Positions 12,891 to 48,700 of a stretch of 64,000 bases of DNA are shown here, one piece after another. Source of the stretch: Mytilus trossulus. Lineage: Eukaryota > Mollusca > Bivalvia > Mytilida > Mytilidae. The position numbers were made by a program, and so were the translations under genes. The DNA lies in contig NC_086374.1 of assembly GCF_036588685.1 (NCBI RefSeq), positions 19,832,886 through 19,896,885 on the forward strand. The letters are read 5' to 3'. The notes beneath the pieces were generated by a model. The model did not search any database and was not told the origin of the DNA. It saw nothing but the letters and a program-made list of their open reading frames with translations. Position 1 is the stretch's first letter. The number at the start of each line of letters is the position of its first letter.

Positions 12891-13181
12891 CAGGGGTCGA
12901 AAGTAGCTCTGGCCTGGTGGTCCGAGACAAGTAGAATTTGCTTCGGACCAGTAGATTTTGTCAGCTGGTGGTCCGGCGGACCAGTAGAAATTTGCCGATA
13001 AAAAACTCTGAAAAACAATTTCCCTGCGACATCAGTTATGGGGGATACTAAGTATTACAGTTGAAAAAGTTGTCATATGCATGTCATTTTTTAGGACCAG
13101 TCGATTTGGAGCCGGACCAGTTGATTTTCAGTCCACTGGTCAGGCTGGCCAGTACACAAAAAAGCTTAAATTCGACCCCTG
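12891..13181. mobile_element. 291-bp TIR element with CTTTA direct repeats
   Basis: Termini CAGGGGTCGAA (12891-12901) and TTCGACCCCTG (13171-13181) are perfect inverted repeats. CTTTA flanks both sides (12886-12890 and 13182-13186) as a candidate target-site duplication. The interior has several copies of GGACCAGT followed by a GATTT-like block, in both orientations. Ends starting CAGGGG are common in hAT-type MITEs, which normally make 8-bp duplications, so the superfamily is uncertain. It lies between the dsRBD gene and ERCC3. Confidence 0.7.
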
Positions 13182-13535
13182 CTTTAGGATCAGGATAGAA
13201 GCTTTAAGACGTTTCGGCCATACAATCGTTCGGACAAATGATTTTCCAGCCACTAAAAAATTTGGCCATGGTCTGGACGGTTTACTGAGTTGGCAGCACT
13301 GCACTGGGCTGTCAAAATAACATAAATAAAAATAATAATATGTTCTGAAAGTTAGAAATTATTTTTTAACGGGATTCTCTGTAAGCTTGTGTTCAATGAG
13401 GGTATTTTTTTAAAAGAAATTATAACTTTTGATTCAGAAAATTTATTTGCATAGTATAAACCCTACATTTCATTGGAAACCTTCTTTTTACCTTAAAATG
13501 CAAAATTAAAAAATTATGGCACAAGCCGGAGAATG

Positions 13536-13545
13536 ACAGGAAGTG
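13536..13545 (+). promoter_or_regulatory. Candidate ETS-type site upstream of ERCC3
   Basis: ACAGGAAGTG matches the ETS/GABP core (GGAAGT), about 315 bp upstream of the ERCC3 start codon. ETS sites are frequent in TATA-less housekeeping promoters. The match is short and the transcription start is unknown, so this is only suggestive. Confidence 0.25.
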
Positions 13546-13858
13546 AATTTGACATATGTCGTAAAATATGAAAAAAAGAATGACAAATAAATTTAGTATA
13601 GTTAATTTATGATTTAGTTAGAAAAGAGACTGCTATTTTTCATTCCAACAAATGATATATGTTTTTTTCTCTAATGATTTTTTTTTAACTGAAAACAGAT
13701 GTCGCGCAATATTTGCCGTAAACTTACCCGCAAAATTTTGCTGTAAAAAGCAGTTTGTTATTTTTACAGTTTCTGATTTGTATCTGCATGGGATTCTTAC
13801 TTATAGTAGCCATGTGATTTTTTTAACACAATATAATCGCTTAGCTGTAGCTTTAGCT

Positions 13859-38322
<24,464 letters not shown>

Positions 38323-38618
38323 AACAAAATATTTATCAGTTGATAAATTTTAACTATATAATCACTTTTGATGATCATGTAGAGTTGACAATGTGAACAG
38401 TTTTTTTTGTCAATGTCAGTGAACTGTCAAAGCATCACTCTGAAATCATAGTGCTATAAAATGACAAATAATTCAAATCATCATTTACTATAAAAGCTTT
38501 GTTATTGTTGATTAAAAGCATATTTGTCAATGTAAGAAAATTGTTAAATATTCAATTTCATTAATCAAATGCATTCATTAAGAATTTATGAAGATGTTGT
38601 TTAATATGTTGAAAACAG

Positions 38619-38624
38619 AATAAA
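38619..38624 (+). promoter_or_regulatory. ERCC3 polyadenylation signal
   Basis: Canonical AATAAA about 297 bp after the ERCC3 stop codon, followed by a T-rich stretch (GTGTTATTTTTTTC). It implies a 3' UTR of roughly 320 nt. Confidence 0.65.
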
Positions 38625-39288
38625 TGTAAAACTGTGTTATTTTTTTCACTGATTTTCTTATAAAAGGATGAAGTAAAAAATTATGATAACTATTCCTGAA
38701 TGAAGAAAAAACAACCATTTTAATTCTGTCTTATTTAATGAAATATCACAAATAACATGTATGTTGCTCTCAAGGTATCTTTGAATACCTTTCATTGTGG
38801 ACATTATGTGTGCTAAAATGTTTTTGAATTCATAGAAAATTAGATTCTCCTTATTTTGTTTGGTTAGATTCTTTACATGATATTTTTCTGTTTTTGACCT
38901 TGAGAAATATTATTGGTCATCTGTATAATCCCATCCATTTCACTCAACTCAAATATGTAAGAGAGACAGGCATTGGGATTCTATACATTCTCTATGCAAA
39001 ACATGTTTCCATAAACATCTAATTTGTTGCTCAACAAATTGCTGAAGGCAGACAACTCAGCCCTTTTCTACATTCCGTCTCCTCAGAGTGGAACAGTCTC
39101 CTTTGATCTATATTATAAAAGAGCATTTGACTCCAGAGCATCAGAAAATATTTTCTTCAATCTATGTCTACTAAATTGCCATTAAGAGAAACAATGAGAT
39201 AATTGAACAGATTTTATTTTTTCAGATGTTATACTTTAAATAGATAAAACTTGGATTTTTTGGAGTCATAAAGGAAACAAAGTTTTTT

Positions 39289-39780
39289 ATGCCCCTCCTA
39301 GGAAAGTATAGGGGCTATATTTTTTTCTTGTCTATGTGTCCATCCTTTCATTTGTCCGTCTGCCTCGCTTCAGATTAAAGTTTTTGATCAATGTAGTTTT
39401 TGATGAAGTTGAATTCCAATCAACTTGAAACTTACTGTGGATTCATTATTATTCGTTGGATACCAATTTTCGTGGATTTCGTGGGCACAGTCAAACCACA
39501 AAATTAAATATGCAATGAATGATAATTTTTCTATAGGTTTGTATGCAGACTTCAGCAAAACTACGAAATTAAATATCCACGAATATGCAAGTTTTTCTTA
39601 ATCCACGAAAATTGGTACCCACGAAAATAAATGAATCCACAGTAGTACACATGTTCCCTGTGATATGATCTTTCTAATTTAAATGCCAAAGTAGATTTTT
39701 ATCCCAATTTTACCGTCCATTGGAATTAGAAAATGACAGTGACAGTAGGGTATCCATGTACTATGGACACATTCTTTTTT
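39289..39780 (+). mobile_element. Family-2 element, second copy, interrupted by a MITE
   Basis: 5' ATGCCCCTCCTAGGAAAGTA with AGGGGC pairing, GTCCGTC stretch, one monomer (GATGAAGTTGAATTCCAATC) split by the 208-bp element at 39435-39642, then ATGTTCCCTGTGATATGATC and the 3' CATCCATGTACTATGGACAC with TTCTTTTTT. Confidence 0.8.
39435..39642. mobile_element. 208-bp MITE with long TIRs and TA target duplication
   Basis: Starts CTGTGGATTCATTATTATTC and ends with its inverse (AATGAATCCACAG); the arms run for about 45-50 bp, including CCAATTTTCGTGGATT and its inverse AATCCACGAAAATTGG. TA flanks both sides (39433-39434, 39643-39644), as for Tc1/mariner-derived MITEs. It is nested in a family-2 element. 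A decayed reverse copy is at 32523. Confidence 0.88.
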
Positions 39781-39823
39781 AAATATAAATTTCTGAATGA
39801 ATTTTGAAGGGATAACCTTTTTT

Positions 39824-40790
39824 AGCTCACCTGGGGCCAAGTGAGCTTTTTCTCATCACTTGGCGTCTGTCGTCTTTAAATTTTACAAAAATCTTCTCCT
39901 CTGAAACTACTTTGCCAAATTTAACCAAACTTGGCCACAATCATCACTAGGGTATCTAGTTTTAAAATTGTGTCCGTTGACCCGACCAACCAACCAAGAT
40001 GGCTGCCATGGCTAAAAATAGAACATAAAGGTAAAATATAGATTTTGGCGTATATCTCTGAAACCAAAGCATTTAGAGCAAATCTTACGTGGGGTTAAAT
40101 TGTTTATCAGGTCATGATCTATCTGCTTGGAAATTTTCAGATAAATTAAAAAGAACCCTTTGTTGGGCTGCTGCCCATAAATTGATAATTTTAAGGAAAT
40201 TTTGTTGTTTTCATACAACCCCAAAAACATTTTGGGATCGTATAATGGTATGATGTCGTCGTCTGCGTCATCAATGTCCGAAGACACATTAGTTTCCGGA
40301 TAATAATTTAGTTTAAACAGGGGCCTAGTTTCAGGATAATAACTTGTGTAGAAGTATTTGAATTGCTCTGAAATCATACCACAATGTTTAAGACTACAAG
40401 TAAAAGGTTTGGATTGACTTTAGGGGTTATGGGGCCAAAGTTTAGAAATTAGGGGTCAAAAAGAAGCATGTTTCTAGTTTTCAAACAATCATGTGTTTAA
40501 GTGTATAGATCTCTTTGAAATTGTATACAAGGTTCAATATACTGCAATGGAAAGCACAGTATTGTGCAATAGATTTGTTAGATCTTTGTCAACATTAATT
40601 TTGTAACAAAAACCTATATTATGTCAAAAATTGGATCACAATACAAATTTAGACAGAATCAAGCTTGAATATTGTGACCAAATTTGCACCAACTGTTCAG
40701 GGTTCAACCCTGGAGTTGTATAATGCTGTGCCCTGCGGAGCACCTGGTTGATTATTATCTTACATATTGACGTACGCAATTGGGTTTTTT
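39824..40790 (+). mobile_element. Family-1 element, copy E, interrupted and 3' truncated
   Basis: The 5' hairpin has a deletion in its loop (CACCTGGGGCCAAGTG). One monomer runs to AAGGAAATTTTGTTGTTTT at 40205, is interrupted by the family-4 segment, and resumes near 40749 (GATTATTATCTTACATATTG, matching the monomer's GGTTATTATCTTGAATATT). It then fades out, with no 3' hairpin. Confidence 0.7.
40206..40748 (-). mobile_element. Family-4 element nested in family-1 copy E
   Basis: Begins CATACAACCCCAAAAACATT with ATGATGTCGTCGTCTGCGTC and ends GTTCAACCCTGGAGTTGTAT, TGCCCTGCGGAGCACCTGG, the inverse of the left end of the copy at 27899. The 121-codon minus-strand frame (40012-40377) crosses the insertion boundary and is an artefact. 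Confidence 0.7.
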
Positions 40791-41081
40791 TTCAAGAAAA
40801 GTACACAACTTATACAAGGTGCCGGAAATCAAATATCTATTCTAAAAATATCAATTAATTTAAACTTCAAAATTGGAGTTATCTTCCTCTGTCCATAATT
40901 GTAATTGAATCAACTACAACCAATGCATACAATGCAATGTTAAATGTTACTTCCTTCTGATAAATTAAAGCATTCTTTACCTTTCAGTTCTTACAAGTAC
41001 TTTGATTTGGATTGTATGAACACACTGGGAAAGTGCATAAGGAAATTACAGATATATATATAGACTCTTTTTTTAATTTTT

Positions 41082-42455
41082 AGCTCACCTGGCCTAAAAG
41101 GCCATGTGAGCTTTTCTTATCACTTGGCGTCCGTCGTCGTCGTCGTCTGTCGTCGTTAACAATTTTTCAAACATCTTCTCCTCTGAAACTACTGAATGGA
41201 TTTGAATGAAACTTAGCATGATTGTTCCTTAGAGTATCCTGCACAAAGTGTGCGCTTCGATTTTTGATCCGTCAAAAAACATGGCCGCCGTTACTTAAAA
41301 TAGAACATAGGGGTCAAATACAGTTTTTGGCTTATATCTCAAAAACGGAAGCATTTAGAGCAAATCTGACATGGGGTAAAAATGTTCATTAGGTCAAGAT
41401 CTATCAGCCCTGAAATTTTCAGATGAATCAAACAAACTATTGTTGGGTTGCTGCCACTTAATTGGTAATTTTAAGGAAATTTTGCAGTTTTTGGTCATTA
41501 TCTTGAATATTATTATAGATAAAGATAAACTGTAAACAGCAAAAATGATCAGCAAAGTAAGATCTACAAATAAGTTAATATGACCAAAATTGTCAATTGA
41601 CCCCTTAAGGGGTTATTGTCCTTTAATGGCAATTTTTCACAATTTGTTCATCATATTTGCTAACTTTAAAAAATCTTCTCCTCTGAAACTACTGAATGGA
41701 TTTGGATGAAACTTAGCATGATTGTTCCTTAGAGTATCCTGCACAAAGTGTGCGCTTTGATTTTTGATCCGTCAAAAAACATGGCCGCAGTTACTTAAAA
41801 TAGAACATAGGGTCAAATGCAGTTTTTGGCTTATATCTCAAAAACGAAAGCATTTAGAGCAAATCTGACATGGGTAAAAATGTTCATTAGGTCAAGATCT
41901 ATCAGCCCTGAAATTTTCAGATGAATCAAACAAACCATTGTTGGGTTGCTGCCACTTAATTGGTAATTTTAAGGAAATTTTGCAGTTTTTGGTCATTATC
42001 TTGAATATTATTATAGATAAAGATAAACTGTAAACAGCAAAAATGATCAGCAAATTAAGATCTACAAATAAGTCAATTTGACCAAAATTGTCAATTGACC
42101 TCTTAAGGAGTTATTGCCCTTTAAAAACTTTTTTCACAATTTGTTCATCATGTTGACTTACTTTAAAAAATCTTCTCCTTTGAAACTGCTGTATCAATTT
42201 CAGCCAAACTTAGGCTAAATGAGTTTCAGAGTATCTAGTATAAATTTTATATTTCATTTCCTTGTATGTCAAGAAACATAGCTCCTATGGCTAAAATAGA
42301 ACATAGGAGAAATTGATTTTTTTTTTACTTTTGAAGAGAATAGGACGATTTAAAGAACATTTAAATAAATTGAAAAGCCAAAATAATCATTGATGAGAGA
42401 TTAAACCAAAATAATTCAGGTGAGCGATTCAGGCTCTTGAGAGCCTCTTGTTTTA
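41082..42455 (+). mobile_element. Family-1 element, copy F (second subfamily)
   Basis: 5' hairpin TGGCCTAAAAGGCCA within AGCTCAC/GTGAGCT, GTCGTCGTC, monomers starting near 41160, 41663 and 42165, 3' hairpin GGCTCTTGAGAGCC with TCTTGTTTTA. It closely matches copy D across the whole length, including the same diverged third monomer. It lies between ERCC3 and the RPP25-like gene. Confidence 0.88.
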
Positions 42456-43080
42456 TACATGTTACTAACTCCTATATATACTTTAATTATTGAGGATGCA
42501 TTCCAAGGTGTTTCATTTTGGGATTTGTTCCAACTGTGTTTTTTTTGCACTAATATGAAACACAAATTTATTTTTGCATCCCTTTCATTACATTTTTTGT
42601 TATAATAGTGAGGGGCAAAAACTTATCCACACAAAGAAAAAACTCCCCTCCAGAAAAAAGAAGAAATTGATTCCTTATATTTATATAATTTAAAAGAGTG
42701 ACCATAACTTGATAACTGGATAATTTAAAAGTCTTATTAAGTTAAGGTTTAAAAATGAGTAACTATCAAGTTGGGTACAGTTGTATTATGGTACTTTCGC
42801 GTTGATGCTATAATGGTAGTTTTCTGGTTATAAGATTTACTCAGGCTATAATTTTTTTGTGGAACGGATTGGAATCCGAATATCATCTAATTCTTTCAAA
42901 AGTTTGCCAAATAGTGAAATACACCCTATTTATTAAAGATATATTTTGACACCGAAAATATAATTTGGCATGAAGAAAGATTGAAAAATGAAATATAAGA
43001 TTATGGAGAGTTAAAAGGTGAACAACAAAAAGAAAAAAATGAACAAGCAGTTATAACTCACCTACCCCAAAAATGACATA

Positions 43081-43842
43081 GTAATATAGATTCTTACATT
43101 GATACCAGTGGATTATCGGATTTATCCAATCGAGATAGTTAAGGTTCATGTGGACCCTATGGCTAAAATGGCCGTATTTTCACCTCAAAATTTACTCTGA
43201 GTACAGACAAACCTGCGCATCTGTAAAAAAAATTCAGACATAGCATGCCCTAGATAAATGAATTTAAAATATGTTTTATGTTTTAGAAAAATAAAAACTT
43301 ACCCAGATTTTGCCGTGCACTTTTTTTCATTCCTCCAGAAGGTGACAAAATAAACAAAGTTGGGAAACAGGTTTGAGAACTTCCCCTCAGGTTAAAATTA
43401 AAGTGAGCAGTTTTAAATGACATGGACATTAGCTGGACAATAGATACCTGACAATAATTGGTTATTTAAACTGTGTACTTGAGTGGACCATATCAAGGTA
43501 AACTCAACTGTTTGTTAATTTTATCATCTTCTGCAGAGACGAAAAAAAGTGTACGGCAAAATCCAGTTAAAGTTATGAATTTTCTAAATCATACAATGCA
43601 TTTGAATTCTATTTATCTAGGGCATGCTATGCCTTAAAACTTTTCCAGTTGCACAGGTTTGTCTGTACTCAGAGTAAATTTTGAGGTGAAAATACGGCCA
43701 TTTTAGCCATAGGGTCCACATGAACCTTAAATTATCAATTTTAAAGTTCGAGCCGCCTCTGCGAGTACTTTAAAATTTATAATTTAACTATCGAGATTGG
43801 ATAAATCTGATAATCCACGAGTAACTATGTAAGAATCTGTTT
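43081..43842. mobile_element. Large fold-back (inverted-repeat) element
   Basis: Arms of about 255 bp (43088-43340) and 295 bp (43546-43842) are inverse copies. Paired blocks include CATGTGGACCCTATGGCTAA, GGCCGTATTTTCACCTC, CTGAGTACAGACAAACCTG and AGCATGCCCTAGATAAAT. The loop is about 205 bp. The right arm alone has a ~58-bp internal palindrome (about 43729-43787, AATTTTAAAGT...ACTTTAAAATT). No transposase sequence is visible. Confidence 0.85.
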
Positions 43843-44134
43843 CTCTAATGATTAAAAAGACATTTTCTTTTTTTGTTTACTGAAAATCCCCTTCGAGTGC
43901 CTTTCACATTGCACGAAGTTGTCAATTTCATTAACACCTGTTATCATATTTTGGTTCATCCAGTCAGCCAAAAAGGTCATGACCCTTAAATTCATCCAAT
44001 GATCTTCTGAGATCACCAGCAACCACACGTTGATTAAATTTTTTTATACAATGGGTTCGAAAAGGGATAAATTTCCATAGAAATAGAGAAACTAAAATAA
44101 ACAACTTGAACGGATTTATGTACTCTGCAATGGT

Positions 44135-44240
44135 TGTTTTACCAGACAAGCTGGGGCCTTGGGAGTCGGAGATTACTGTAATTTCCTACGACTGTTTTGC
44201 CAGACAAGATGGGGCCATGGGAATTACCGATTATAATAGC
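44135..44240. repeat. 58-bp imperfect direct duplication
   Basis: TGTTTTACCAGACAAGCTGG (44135) and TGTTTTGCCAGACAAGATGG (44193) begin two units that both continue GGGCC.TGGGA and reach ATTAC. Neither unit has a recognised coding role. Confidence 0.6.
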
Positions 44241-44799
44241 TAAAACTATACATCTATCGCTATTCCCGGCTGACCCTAGAATCATATTTATACATGTCAT
44301 ACAACAAACCATATTACTCTTCTATTGTGGCGTCAGATATTTTGTATTACAACTTCAAAATCTTTCCGGAACCTGTATGTTGTCTAGTAATCTTGGACTC
44401 AAAGTTTCATACAAACGAGATTGGAATTTTTTTTTTTATTGATTTTTCTGCTGTGATGGGGAAGTCCCAATATAAACTAACTTTTTGTTAGTAAAATACA
44501 TGTAGGTCATTTCAGGTAATCATGTCTTTCATGGGAAAAGATTGTCACATTTCATCAATGTCATTATGTAGGGTAGTAAAGAAATAATTAATGTTCCGTA
44601 AGTTCATAATCGTGATTGTCATATGACTGAGGGAGGGATTTAACATGTTTGTGGGAGCAGCAAATCATCTTTACCTGTGAGGACCATAGTCATAGATATA
44701 TTTATACTTTATCACTTGTATGCAAATTTTTCTATAAAAGCATAGTCTGACTCACTATTCTTAGAAGATTCTAACTTGTTTATATACATGTAAACGTCA

Positions 44800-45292
44800 T
44801 AGCTCTGACTGTAATACTTGACCTTATGTGTCTGTCTTGCAATTTTCATCTGACCATTTCCTGCTTCATTGGTCAGTATTAAGTTTTTGTTTCTTGTCTG
44901 TTTATTTGACTGATGCTATAAGTAATAGGTCAACTACATTTGGTGTATGGGATAATTGCATGGTGTACATGTTGTCTGGATTGGTTTAACATTGACAGTG
45001 ATCTCATTTTTATGGTCCATTAGGCAGTTATCAATATTCATAATTAGGTCTGTTTCTCAGATACTATAAGCCAATTGGTAACTTTAATTGGTGTAGTTAG
45101 TTGATTGTAGTGTGCTCATGTCTGTCGAGCAGGGTTCATCTGACCCTCATTTCCATAGATCATTGATAATGTATAGTTAATTTGAAACTTGTAGTACTGT
45201 ACATTGTAAAACCTTTCAAAATGAATTCAATCATGGTAAAGTAAAGAAGGCGGGACATTTCAGTGTGTGCACTCTTTTTGTAAAAATGGCGG
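44800..45292 (+). repeat. Family-5 copy, 3' portion
   Basis: Contains TTGGTGTATGGGATAATTGC, TGACCCTCATTTCC, CATAGATCATTGATAATG and the terminal AGTAAAGAAGGCGGGACATT then TCAGTGTGTGCACTC. The 5' hairpin region is missing. Confidence 0.7.
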
Positions 45293-45482
45293 TACTTTCA
45301 TGCAGTTTTTCTGTGAAAATGTTAACACAGTTAGTCAATTGATAGGCAATTGTTTCAAATTTCAAGAATGTTGATTTGATGGGTATTGGGATGCCTTTCT
45401 AATCTACATTCAGTTATTTAGGTTATCTGCATATTGGCATGCATTTTCATCCAAAACAAATACAGTTAAAATAAACCCCAAA

Positions 45483-45600
45483 TAAAATTGAGAATGAAAA
45501 TGGGGAATGTGTCATAGAGACAACAACCCAACCATGAGGAGGAAACTACCAAAGGTCACCATGGGTCTATAACACAGATCTGTAAGAAAAATCGGTATTA
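45483..45600 (-). repeat. Dispersed repeat (GAGAATGGAAATG family)
   Basis: AAATTGAGAATGAAAATGGG, then GAGACAACAACCCAACC and AAAGGTCACCATGGGTC, parallel to 14743. It lies about 180 bp upstream of the first RPP25-like coding exon. Confidence 0.6.
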
Positions 45601-45787
45601 GGAGGCCGGCTTTAACTGGATCCTAAACAAAAAGTGTAGTAGTTGAATAAAAATAGACGTCATAATAAAACTCCAGAACATACATGTATAAATGAACTGA
45701 AAATAAAACAAGACCCACAAAGGCAATTTTAAAGATTGTTTATGAAAAACCTTTGCACTTTATTTATATATGTTTCAGGGATGTAAA

Positions 45788-48700
45788 ATGGAACAGTATG
45801 ATAAAGGAGAAGTCAGGGTGGTGGAAGCACCTCCTATCTTTGTTCTGAATGAAACTGGTATTGAAATGAAAGTTAATGCAGGAAGTAAAATACGTAATCT
45901 CATGGGATTCGCTATGAAAAAAATGAAGGTTTGCGTTAATCTATTTACATTTATATCAAAATTATATCAAAATACAGGTGATTTAAGGTACTCTATGATC
46001 AGTTAGTTAACTTAGTTTTAATGAACAAAATGGTGTAGATGTTTTTAAAAGTTTAACAAAAAAATAGATGCACACATTATAAAAACCAATAAGGTTTATA
46101 TTAAAATAAAATGTTTTACCTACCGACCCTACCTAAACTTTTTCAGGGTGAAATAGGAAACACAATATTTATTTATTTTGGCCTAACCAAGCCTTCATTA
46201 GATGATTCATTTTGTCTAGTATATTATATGACAAAGAAATCCTGTTGAAATTTTGGGTCTTGCATTCAAAACAAAAAGAATAATTGTGTCACTGGTTGTG
46301 TTATCAAGAATTGCAAATTTAAAATCCTTCAAGCAGCCAGTCAAATAGTTTACATGTACAATGGACCCTACAAATTGTGCTGTTTTTGGTACTACTAGTC
46401 TAAAATATATATATATGTATTGGTATTGATTTATTCAAGGAAGTTTGGTTTTGCTCTTTTGAAGGAACCAACAATAAAACAGATGACTTGGAATGGATCT
46501 GGGAATGCTATGAACAAAGCTATATCTTGTGCAGAAATTATGAAAAGAAAAACAAAGGTCAGAGACTCAGAATAAATTGTGTTTAAGATTAAGCATGAAT
46601 GTAAAGATGTGCAAGTTTCAATGTCAGAGACAGTATCCATAAAAATAAGTTTGTTCATCAGTCCCGCTTTAGGTAAAAGTTTTTGGTCGAGGTAGTTTTT
46701 GATGAAGTTGAAGTCCAATCAACTTGAAACTTAGTACACATGTTCCCTATGATATGATCTTTCTAATTTTAATGCTAAATTAGAGATTTTCCCCCATTTT
46801 CACTGTCCATTGAACATAGAAAATGATAGTGCGGATGAGGCATCCATGTACTGGGGACACATTCTTGTTTTATTATTTAAAAAATACAGTATTTTTATTG
46901 AAATGAACTGTTTTACAATATCAGATATTATCTTATACATGTAATTGTTATCTTTTCTAATTGATCAATCAATGCAACATTTTGAAGAATACATTATGAT
47001 ATCCTTGTTGACTGTCGTTTATTTCTTTTATTTAGGGGCTACATCAGATTTCAAAGGTTTACTACAGAAGGTTTGTATACACATATAAACTGTATATATG
47101 TACTTTATTCACATTGTATTTATTTTCATGAATTTCACAGTAGGTATATTTTTTTAAAATACAAATGCAAATGTTTTAGATATATCACCTGGATTTAAAT
47201 AACCTGGCATAACTTAAAACAAACTGAAAACAATGCCATTGATTACTATGAAAAAGTAATTCCGGATAAATGGTCAAACTTAAAAATAATAACCAAAGCT
47301 AACCAAATATGTTACTTTTATTGCCTCGCCTTGATTGGGTCAAAAAGCAAGACATAGGTATGCTGTTTTCGGCATCGATGTTGACAACAGGCTCAACAAT
47401 GTATTAGTTTGTGATTAGGTCTAGTTTGTGGTGAACCACAAGTGGTAGGTCAATCATATTTGGTATGCAGTTGTATAAGCATTGGCATATATATATATAT
47501 ATCTCATTTCCATGGAGATTATTTGACTCTACCCCCTTATTCATGGTCTATTGACTTTGAAATTTTTAGGTCAGTTCAAGAGGAACCATTAGTAGTAGGC
47601 CAATGTTAATTGATATTCAGATGTATAAGCATTGGCATATCTCATTTCTATGAAGATTATTTGGCCCTGCCCCCTCAGTCATGGTCTATTGACTTCAAAA
47701 CTTTTGCTTATTTAAAACATGTATTAGTTTGTGATTAGGTCAGTTTATAGGGAACCACAAGTGGAAGGTCAATGATATTTGGTATGCAGTTGTAATGTAT
47801 AAGCATTGGCATATCTTATTTCCATGGCGATAATTTGACTCTGCCCCCTTAATCATGGTCTTTTGACTTTGAAATTTTTATGTCAGTTCAAAAGGAACCA
47901 TAAGTAGTAGGCCAATGTTAATTGGTATTCAGTTGTACATTGTATAAGCATCTCATATCTCCTTTCCATGGAGAATATTTGGCCTCGCCCCTCAGTCACG
48001 GTCGAATGACTTTGAAACTTATCTTAGATGACATGTATTACATAGCCCTAGCCACTCTTCATGGTTCATAGACTTTGAAACTTTTACATAGTTTACAAGT
48101 TAATGTTTGTATTTAGGTTTGGGAACGACGTATAATAAGTCAATGGTGTTTGGTATGCAGTTGTATTAGTATTGGCACATCTCATTTACATGGAGATTGT
48201 TTAGCCAAGTAACTCAGTCATGGTAAATTGTCTTTGAATATTTGCATAACTTGTGTAAGATGTTAAAGTATTGCTATTTTCATTTCAGCATTTGCATAAT
48301 CAAAATTACAAAAAGGCGAGACATATCTCTGTGATAACAGTTTATTATAAAATATCTTCATCACAGATGACTTCAATGAATGAATATTATAATGTTTAGT
48401 ATTTTATATGGAAAGAAAATTTCACAAGAATTTTTTAGAAATTGATTAAGAAACTTCCATCTGTTTTTGTATACATGTATTGATAAAGATGTTTTTGTAC
48501 TTTTAATGCAATTTATACATATCTGTTTTTTGTTAAACCACCTTGATATTTTCAGGATTGAAGAATACTGGGAACCTAAAATAGAAGGACTTGAAAGGTA
48601 GAAACATTAAATTATTTCCATGCAAAAATCTTGAAAACTAAGCACTTATAAAAAGGTTTTTGAGATTTCTCAATTTCATTACTTATTTTATACTTTTTTC

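Noticed and set aside
40012-40377. 121-codon minus-strand open frame
   Set aside because: It lies across the junction of a family-1 copy and a nested family-4 segment; its sequence is repeat text and it has no recognisable domain.
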